Of a DNA stretch of 64,000 nt, positions 56,606-64,000 are shown one piece after another. The notes under the pieces were generated by a model that was not told the DNA's origin, made no database searches, and saw only the letters and a program-made list of their open reading frames with translations. A program made the position numbers and the translations under genes. The DNA comes from Desulfobacter sp. (GTDB lineage: Bacteria > Desulfobacterota > Desulfobacteria > Desulfobacterales > Desulfobacteraceae): assembly GCA_028768545.1 (NCBI GenBank), contig CP054838.1:3903001-3967000 (forward strand), written 5' to 3'. Within the stretch, counting starts at the first letter, position 1, and every line of letters begins with the position of its first letter.

Positions 56606-58147
56606 ATGTCCATGACAGCATATCTTGGAGCCGTAGACCAGGGAACCACCAGTACACGATTTATCATCTTCGACAAAAACGGGGCCATCATCGGTTTGAG
56701 TCAGATGGAACATGACCAGATATGTAATCAGCCCGGCTGGGTTGAACACGATGCAATGCAGATCTGGAACAATACCCGGGTGGTGATCCAAAAGGCCCTT
56801 AAAAAAGCCGGCATCAAAGGAAGCGACCTGGCGGCCATTGGGGTGACCAACCAGAGAGAGACGGTTATGGCATGGGATAAAACCACAGGAGAACCGCTTT
56901 ACAACGCCATTGTGTGGCAGTGCACAAGAACGGATAAAATCTGCCGGGAGTTGGACAAAGTCCATGGCCAGAACGGATTTAAAAAAATAACAGGCCTGCC
57001 CACGGCCACCTATTTTTCAGGACCGAAAATCAAGTGGATGCTCGAAAATGTACCGGCGGTAAAACAGGCCGCAGATAAAAATCAGGCCTGCTTCGGCACC
57101 ATGGACACCTGGGTGGTTTGGAACCTTACCGGAGGCCCGAAAAAAGGCCGATATGTCACGGATGTGACCAATGCATCCAGAACCCTTCTCATGAATTTAA
57201 CCACCCTGGAATGGGATAAAGATATACTCAAAGCCATGGGTATCAGCCTTGGCTGTCTGCCAAACATCATTGCCTCTTCAGATGCTGAAAATTTCGGAAG
57301 AACCGATCCTGAGGGTCCTTTGGGAACAGATGTCCCCATTGCCGGCGCTTTGGGTGACCAGCAGGCCGCCCTGTTCGGCCAGACCTGTTTTTCACCGGGA
57401 GAAGCCAAAAACACATACGGTACCGGGTGTTTCCTTCTATTTAACACCGGCAGTGAAATCAGGTTCTCCAGCCATGGACTGCTCACCACTCTGGGATACC
57501 AGATCGGCTCCCAGCCACCGGTGTATGCCCTGGAAGGTTCAATTGCCTATGCCGGAGCCCTGGTTCAATGGGTCAGGGACAATTTAGGGTTGATCAAAGA
57601 TGCACCCCAGATTGAAACCCTGGCCAATACCGTTCCGGATAATGGGGATGTCTATTGCGTGCCTGCATTTTCAGGTCTGTTTGCCCCCTATTGGCGGTCC
57701 GATGCCAGGGGCGTGATCACAGGACTCACCCAGTTTGCAAACAAGGGACATATTGCAAGGGCCGTGCTTGAAGCGGCTGCCTTTCAGACCAAGGATATTG
57801 CCCAGGCCATCCTCAAGGATCTTGAGGATGACCAGGAAAAGGACTGGGAGCTTAAATCCCTGAAAGTAGACGGGGGCATGGTGAACAACAACACCTTGAT
57901 GCAGTTCCAGGCAGACATGCTCAATGTCTCTGTCACCCGTCCCAAGGTGGCTGAGACAACGGCCCTTGGCGCCGCCTATGCCGCAGGACTGGCCGTGGGA
58001 TTCTGGCCGGACACCCGGGCGCTGAAGGAAAACTGGCATGTTCATTCCACCTGGGACCCCAAAATGGAAGATGACCAGCGTGAGGACCTTTACAAAGGAT
58101 GGAAAAAGGCCGTGGACCGGACCTTTGGCTGGAAGGATCAGGCGTAA
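56606..58147 (+). CDS. glpK: Glycerol kinase
   Basis: A 513-residue FGGY kinase making glycerol 3-phosphate from glycerol and ATP. Landmarks: [16 protein letters not shown] (phosphate 1), [19 protein letters not shown], the catalytic-region [34 protein letters not shown] (phosphate 2) and [24 protein letters not shown] precedes the first ATG by five bases, and a second Met follows at residue 3. No glpF or glpD is adjacent. Confidence 0.96.
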   Translation: MSMTAYLGAVDQGTTSTRFIIFDKNGAIIGLSQMEHDQICNQPGWVEHDAMQIWNNTRVVIQKALKKAGIKGSDLAAIGVTNQRETVMAWDKTTGEPLYNAIVWQCTRTDKICRELDKVHGQNGFKKITGLPTATYFSGPKIKWMLENVPAVKQAADKNQACFGTMDTWVVWNLTGGPKKGRYVTDVTNASRTLLMNLTTLEWDKDILKAMGISLGCLPNIIASSDAENFGRTDPEGPLGTDVPIAGALGDQQAALFGQTCFSPGEAKNTYGTGCFLLFNTGSEIRFSSHGLLTTLGYQIGSQPPVYALEGSIAYAGALVQWVRDNLGLIKDAPQIETLANTVPDNGDVYCVPAFSGLFAPYWRSDARGVITGLTQFANKGHIARAVLEAAAFQTKDIAQAILKDLEDDQEKDWELKSLKVDGGMVNNNTLMQFQADMLNVSVTRPKVAETTALGAAYAAGLAVGFWPDTRALKENWHVHSTWDPKMEDDQREDLYKGWKKAVDRTFGWKDQA

Positions 58148-58334
58148 GCCAGACCGCCGTCCATGATCCAGAGCTTTGCCATATCTCTCACTAAAGCCGG
58201 ATTTCAGCAAGGAAAGGGACATCAATACAGCTATGTTTACCCAATAGGCTTGATTTTATACCCCTTTCCCTTTAAACTGTTAGCAGTTATAATAGGGTGA
58301 AATTCTTCAGCTTAACCTTAAAAAAGGCTCTTTC

Positions 58335-59101
58335 ATGACGCTTAATTCCGGACATCCCCCCCATAAACACAAGGTTTTGATCGTGGCTCACAAAGTGCCC
58401 AAAGACCAGACAGTCGGCCCTGTTCTCGAAGATCTGGGCCTGGGATTTATCCACGATGAGACCGGAGAAGAGGGCCTTGAAAGCGTCAGAAAAGCAACCA
58501 CTCCCTTTTCCCTGGTGCTGTGCGACCAGCGTATGCCCGGCATGAAGGGCAGCCAGTTTCTGGCAAAGGTAAAAGAAATTTCCCCTGAAACCATCCGGGT
58601 TCTGATCACGGGATATTCTGACATAAAGACCATTATCCGGGCGGTCAACAAGGGCGCGGTTCAACGGTATATCTCAAAGCCCTTAAAAAATGATGACATC
58701 ACCCAAACCATCCGGTCAGGCATCGCACAATATGAAAAATACCTGGAAAGTCAGCAATTATATGGGGTGGCCAAAAAACAAAACAAAAAATTGTACGAAC
58801 TCAACTGCGAGCTTATGGAAGCCACAAAGGCCACGGAAAAAAACTCACCCGTCTTGAAAAGGAAATCCTGACCATTGCGGCCCAGCTCAAACAAAAGACC
58901 GCCCAAAGGCCCCTGACCCAGGCGCAGGCCGTTGGCCTTGTGGTAAAATGTATAGATGCCATCCCGGGCGACAGCCAAAAAGAGTTGAATTTTCTGTATG
59001 AAAAGTCCATCCAGACCCTGTACAAACACTTTGAAGAACTGGCCTTGAGAAACGGAATTGAAATGCCTGATCCGCTGGGCCAAGGGGAGAACCATGACTG
59101 A
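58335..59101 (+). pseudogene. Response regulator, one-base frameshift
   Basis: An N-terminal receiver domain (about 13-130) with LVLCDQRMPGMKG (phospho-acceptor Asp), VLITGYSD (Thr) and RYISKPLKND (Lys). The first frame ends at 58871. Adding one A to the run 58837-58843 continues it as KKLTRLEKEILTIAAQLKQK and YKHFEELALRNGIEMPDPLG to 59101, 255 residues with a helical tail. It overlaps the fapA start by eight bases. No DNA-binding or enzyme domain, so it probably acts through protein contacts on the neighbour. Confidence 0.8.
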
Positions 59102-61858
59102 GACCCCCAGAATCCTTATTCTTGAAGCAGAAGAGGCCGTAAAAAACAACACCAGACAACTATTGGAAGAACGAGGATGGGATGTGGTCTGTGAAACCGT
59201 TTCCAAAGACGCATTGGACCGCCTGGAACAGGCAGGAACCTCTTTTTTTCATCTTTTTATATCCAGTTTTAAACTTCCCAAAATGGAAGGAGATGATATT
59301 CTTGAAAAAGCCAGGGCCCTCTCCCCGTTGACCCAGCGCATGCTCATGGTCCCCTCAGACCAGTCCGAAATGGTTATCCGGGCCATCAACAAGGCTGAGA
59401 TAAATGCCTGCATCGTGACCCCGGCATCGGACCAGGACCTTTTAAGCCAGGTTGAATCCAGCCTGAGAAGATTTGCCAAAGATATTAAAAATGAACGATT
59501 AAAACGGGTGATTGCCCATCAGAACAAACAAATGTTTATTGTTGCCCAGCGGCTGAAGAAAAAACATGCACTTTGCCAGGCCCGGATTAAAAACAAAACA
59601 GCAGATAAAATAAAGCTGGGTTCAAAATTGAGCCAAGCCAAAAAGCAGCGCAAAGATCCTGTAACTCTTGTAGAGAGGATTGACTTTTTCGGCATTCCCA
59701 TCACTCCCCAGACCCTGATGGATGAGTTTGAAAAACTGGCCGGACACACCCGGGAACTATTTGTCAAAGCTGCGGCCCAAAAAGATCTTGACACCACCCT
59801 GCCAGAGCCCCAAACCATTATGATTGCACCGGAGACAGATCAGACAGAGACTGAACCAGACAAAAAACAAAAAATAATGGCCAAAATTCTCAGATCTGTT
59901 TTTTCCCTGGCGGAAACCCCGGATACAGACATGTCAGAGGACAAAAACAAAACCGCTGGGGAAGATGCCCTGTTAGACGAATTTATTGATGTATTGATAT
60001 CCAAGGATCAGGCCCGGGCATTTATCAAGATGAAAATCCGTCCTGAAAACAAGGATGTCCTGACCACGGAAAGCCTTCTTGAATTTCTTCGCCAAAAAGG
60101 AATCAGCTTTGGCATTGTTGATGACAAGGCCATTGAGACCTGGATAGACTCTGCAACCCCGAAAGATGAAACCTTTATTGTGGCTCAGGGTAAAAAACCG
60201 ATTTTAAGCACAAACGGCACCATCACCTATGAATTTGAAACCCTTTACGCCAACCCCGGAAAAATAATGGAAGATGGCCGCATTGATTTTCGGGACAGGG
60301 GTGATATCCCCTATGCAAGCAAGAATGACCTTCTGGCCACCAAAACCCCGGCCCAGGAAGGCAAGGACGGAATCAGCGTTGCCGGGTTGCCCATCCTTAT
60401 AGAAGAGGCGGAAGACCCTGTCTTTACGGCCGGAAACGGCACCCGGCTTTCCCAGGACGGATTAAAAATTTACTCGACCCTGGACGGCCAGCCCCACCTG
60501 GACCCTCTGGGCGAAATCAGTGTGAACCCGGAACTTTCCATTGCCGGAGATGTGGACTTTGAGACCGGGAATATTGATTTTAAGGGAAATGTTGTTGTGG
60601 CCGGAACCATCGAGGGCGTTCAAAATTCTGTGTCAGTTGAATGAAAGCTGATATACTCAGCTAAATAAGGAGAACTGACATGACCGAAGAAAACACCGAA
60701 TTTGATTTTCAAAAAGCCCTTAAAGGCATCCAGGAAGGTAAACCCTTCACAGGTAAGGGCGGCGTCCTTACATCATTAATCAAAAATCTTGCTGAAGCTG
60801 CTCTTGAAGGAGAGTTGGAGTCCCATCTCGGGCAGGAAGTTTCTGCCAACCGCCGTAATGGAAAAAGCAAAAAGACCATTAAATCCCTGGATGGTAAATT
60901 TGAGCTAAAAACCCCGCGTGACAGGGCCGGAACCTTCTCTCCACAGATCGTCAAAAACATCAGACAACGCTCAGCGATGAAATTGAAAGAAAGATAATAG
61001 CCCTTTACGGCCTGGGCATGAGTTATAATGATATGGCTTCCCATTTACAGGAAATCTATGGACTTGAGATTTCAAATGCCACTCTGAGCACCATTACCGA
61101 TAAAATCATCCATACCGTCAAAGAATGGCAGGCCAGGCCGTTGGAAAATGTGTACCCAATCGTATGGTTGATGCCATACATTATAAAGTACGAGAAAACG
61201 GAAAGGTCAGCAGCAAAGCCGTTTACACAATTCTTGGGGTGAATATCGAGGGCCGCAAAGAGGTTCTTGGGCTGTACATATCCGAGAATGAGGGTGCGAA
61301 CTTCTGGCTGCAGGTGTTAACAGACCTTTCAAACCGAGGGGTAAAAGATATCCTGATTGCCTGTGTTGATGGTCTAAAAGGTTTTCCCGAGGCCATTGAG
61401 ACCATATTCCCGGACACAGAAGTTCAACTCTGCGTAGTCCACCAGATCCGAAATTCATTGAAATACGTTGGTTCCAAAAATAAAAAGAAATTTATGGCAG
61501 ATCTAAAACGTGTTTATAAAGCGGTCAATAAGGATCTGGCCGAAGAAGAACTGGATATCTTGGAAAATAAATGGAATGACAAATACCCGATTGTGATAAA
61601 ATCCTGGCGGAACAACTGGGAACGCCTCAGTCATTTCTTTAAATATCCAGAAGAGATTCGACGGATAATATACACCACAAATACCATTGAGGCTGTGCAT
61701 CGACAGTTTCGAAAACTGACCAAAACAAAGGGATCATTCCCGAACCAGGACAGCCTGTTAAAGCTGCTTTACATGGGGATCCAGAACGCCAGTAAAAAAT
61801 GGACAATGCCGATTCAAAATTGGTCACTGACAATTTCCCAGTTGGCAATTTTCTTTGA

Positions 61859-63494
61859 CGGAATGTGTCAATGACAATGAGACACTTTATGCCTAAAATT
61901 AGGCTCCAATCTTATCCTTCTCTTCCTGTTCCGGTTTGTTGATCCAGGCTGCTTCTGGTAAAGCTGGTGGCCGAGGGATTTTCCCCTTAAAGCGTATTGG
62001 GTTTTTAATAAACACCTCTTTCAAAGTTCTACAGCGAGACCCATAAATCTCTTTAGCAATGCCATAATGAAACTGTTCCGGGGTTACCAGGCCAATACCA
62101 GAATGGTAATGCTCTTTATTGTAGTATCCAAAGAAATCCTGGCAAAAGGTTCTTGCATCCTCAATCGAACCAAAATGATTTGGAAATTTTGGACAATATT
62201 TCAATGTTTTAAATTGAGCTTCAGAGTAAGGGTTATCATTGCTGACGTGCGGTCTGTGTGGGTTTTGGTTACCCCTAAATCGACAAGAAGCTGGGCAACC
62301 CCTTTGGATTTCATACTGGCTCCCCGATCTGCATGAAGTCCAAGCTGACCGGGTAATATATTTTGGTTTTCACAGGACTTCTCAATAAGCCTTTTGGCCA
62401 ATGCTGTTTGTTCCCTATGGGCGACCATCCAGCCGACAACATACCTGCTGAAAATATCCATGATTACATACAGATAGAAATAAGTCCATTTTGTGACGCT
62501 TTTCAACTTGGTAATATCCCAGGACCAGACCTGATTCGGTCCGGTTGCCAGCAATTCAGGTTTTTTATATTTCGGGCGATTTACCTGCCGTCTTCGTTCC
62601 GGCACAGAACCATGTTCTTTGTGAAGAAGCCGATACATCGTTCTGATGGAGCAATAGTATTTTCCTTTCTTTATCAAGAAGAGAGGCATAGACCTGGTAT
62701 GGGGCCTGGTCTCGATACGTGTCCGAGTGAAGAATATCCAAAACCGTTTGTTGTTCATCAGGATTCAAAGAAAGAGGAGAGCTGCCCCGCTTTGATTTCA
62801 CCTGTTTTTTCGGAGAATAAAACCTATAAAAAGATGAGCGAGGGACACCGAAAGCCTCACATGAAGGCTTTTTCCCAAGATCGTGACTTAACGTTAGGGC
62901 GGCATTCATCAGTCGTCTCCTTTGAGGTCGTCCAGATTTTGTTGGATTCCCAGGATCTGAAATTTTTTTTTTTTTGGGCTTCAATGATGAGTTCCGCCTG
63001 TTTTAACTTATGCTCTAATTTAGATTTTTCTTTTTGAAGTCTGGCGACCTCTGTTGCCAATGGGTTCTTCTCTTTGGATTTCCTCCCTCGCTTTCGAGGT
63101 GCCATGGCGTTGAGAAGTCCTTTATTCCGGGCTTTGCGCCAATCGGCTAAATTTGAAGAATAGAGGCCCTCTCTTCGAAGTATCCTACCTATTCCTCCGG
63201 ATTCATTGCAGTTTTCAACCTCTTGGAGAATACGCAGTTTATAAGAAGCAGTGAAATTACGCCGGGGCTTTTTCTCAGGAACTTCAGGATCAGTGATTGA
63301 ATCCTGTCCCCCCAAGGAGGCACCAATTCCAGTCGCCCTATGGGCTCCTTCCATTGGTGCCTCCTTGGGGACTGCCTGTTTTTCGGACTCTGGTAGTGGG
63401 TTCATTTTTATCGGTTTCATATAAGTATTGCCTTACCCGCCCTACACTAATTTATCAAGGGGTAAGTGTCTCACTTATATTGTCACAGAGGGGA
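61859..63494 (-). mobile_element. IS3-type element nested in IS256, decayed
   Basis: Ends share TGTG-CAATG/ATA...GAGACACTT inverted repeats (left 61864-61887; right, reversed, near 63463-63487). No clear target duplication beyond possibly 2-3 bases. Codes for a decayed IS3-family OrfA/OrfB pair on the minus strand. Boundaries are good to a few bases only. Confidence 0.8.
61899..63420 (-). pseudogene. IS3-family OrfA/OrfB transposase, frameshifted
   Basis: OrfA (63420 down to about 62960) has an HTH (ASYKLRILQEVENCNESGGI) and a leucine-zipper-like coil. After a long A run at about 62970 comes OrfB with the rve integrase core: WSWDITKLKSVTKW (first Asp), LGLHADRGASM (second Asp) and NPYSEAQFKTLKY (Glu). 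OrfB is spread over three frames, with breaks near 62670 and 62255. The first A-run shift may be the normal IS3 frameshift; the other two are lesions. Confidence 0.82.
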
Positions 63495-64000
63495 AGGCCG
63501 GCTGGATAAAGAGCTGGGAATTTGATAGGGATTTATTTACAGATGGAAAAGATGGTTCCAGGAACTCCACTCCAGCAAAAGTCAACTCCTCCGACGTGGC
63601 TGATTGAAGGCCCATTCTCGGACCTGACTTTTACTTCCGCTGGCGCTGAGGCAGATCCGGGAACCGAAACCGTGACACAGAATTCTGAACATTCCCGAAC
63701 CATCAAGGAAGGCTTTACCGTTAAAGGCATCAATCTGACGGCCAAAGAAATTGAGGGTGCAGTGATTGATCTGACCGGTGATCTGCATATCTCAGACGGG
63801 ATCAATGATGCCACCATCAATTCCAAGGGAAATATCTTTGCCAAATTTATCAATAATTCAAAGGTCAGCGCCTTTGGAGACCTGGAAATTCAAAAAGAGA
63901 TCATTGATTCAAACATCATGTTGTCCGGGTGTTGTAAAAATCCCGGGGGCGTAATTATATCCTCACAAATTATTGCAAAGGCAGGAATTGAGGCAGGCAA

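Larger units (their letters stand above)
60680..63525 (+). pseudogene. IS256 transposase, degraded copy
   Basis: Compared with the intact copy at 27462, this copy lacks one A in the run 60953-60957 and one C near 61167, putting the middle in two other frames. It is cut after AIFF at about 61858 by the nested element. The last residues (GRLDKELGI) resume at about 63494. Not functional. Confidence 0.92.
60604..63704 (+). mobile_element. IS256-family element copy C, carrying a nested IS3-type
   Basis: The element is 60612-63696, with an 8-base duplication GAACCATC (60604-60611, 63697-63704) and the same ends as copies A and B. It holds a nested element at about 61859-63494. Without the nested part it would be close to 1451 bases. 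Confidence 0.93.
59094..64000 (+). pseudogene. FapA-type (DUF342) protein with receiver-like domain, split by IS256
   Basis: Begins at MTETPRILILEAEEAVKNNT, not at the frame-open 59058. Residues 1-125 resemble a degenerate receiver domain; a linker and coil follow, then the FapA domain from about 290 (FGIVDDKAIETWIDSATPKD, LPILIEEAEDPVFTAGNGTR). The frame stops inside an IS256 at 60612. Removing the element and one 8-base duplication joins VVVAGTI to KEGFTVKGINLTAKEIEGAV, and the beta-helix repeat continues to the window end. FapA proteins polymerise or control flagella and fimbriae in vibrios. The gene runs past the window. Confidence 0.85.

Overview
The window looks like the chromosome of a marine-type sulfate-reducing deltaproteobacterium (Desulfobacterota, Desulfobacteraceae-like). 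This is inferred from gene content: a biotin-dependent methylmalonyl-CoA/pyruvate carboxyltransferase operon, PaaK-type aryl-CoA ligases with ACT and LIV-transport genes, a detached Fo operon (atpZ-I-B-E), HD-GYP and PilZ signalling, and a split heptose adenylyltransferase. No rRNA, tRNA or CRISPR array was seen. | Layout. 1-4.4 kb (+): cell-wall amidase, enoyl-CoA hydratase, phenylacetate-CoA ligase, double-ACT protein. 4.5-8.3 kb (-): PilZ protein, small protein, zinc-ribbon ParA ATPase, and a histidine kinase with two frameshifts. 8.5-12.4 kb (-): Fo-ATPase operon, then nitrilase / rfaE2 / pgeF. 12.7-18.9 kb: an IS4 element in a small ORF, and a PAS-PAS-HD-GYP gene split by an ISLre2-type element that is itself split by an IS256 element. 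19.5-26.9 kb (+): radical SAM gene, then a Phe-rich leader peptide with a terminator/antiterminator, then livKHMGF and a second PaaK-like gene; livK has an in-frame TGA. 27-29.5 kb (-): a lipoprotein gene broken by a stop codon and IS256. 30-31.7 kb: Lrp regulator, acyltransferase, truncated hydrolase. 31.7-39 kb: second ISLre2 and a cluster of secreted proteins, the largest split by a second IS4. 39.2-42.9 kb (-): an unassigned operon of PP-loop ATPase, ATP-grasp ligase and GNAT acyltransferase. 43-45.3 kb: MltF-like transglycosylase and two lipoproteins. 45.5-50.3 kb (+): rplU-rpmA-obg-nadD-rsfS-gpmI and a restriction-like protein. 50.6-56.4 kb (-): zinc-ribbon protein and the carboxyltransferase operon. 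56.6-64 kb (+): glpK, a receiver protein and fapA, the last split by IS256 carrying a decayed IS3-type element. | How it fits together. The two PaaK genes, the hydratase, the ACT protein and the LIV transporter suggest uptake and oxidation of aromatic or branched amino acids, with the transporter operon apparently controlled by a Phe-responsive attenuator (inference). The carboxyltransferase operon suggests propionate or succinate metabolism through methylmalonyl-CoA. | Genome state. Seven full or nested IS copies with readable target duplications, several one-base frameshifts at or next to short homopolymers, and two in-frame stops point to an IS-expanded genome with many pseudogenes. Part of the frameshift load may instead be assembly error. 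The items most worth following are the attenuator, the GNAT/ATP-grasp/PP-loop operon, the nested insertions and the shared -1 frameshift of the ISLre2 element.
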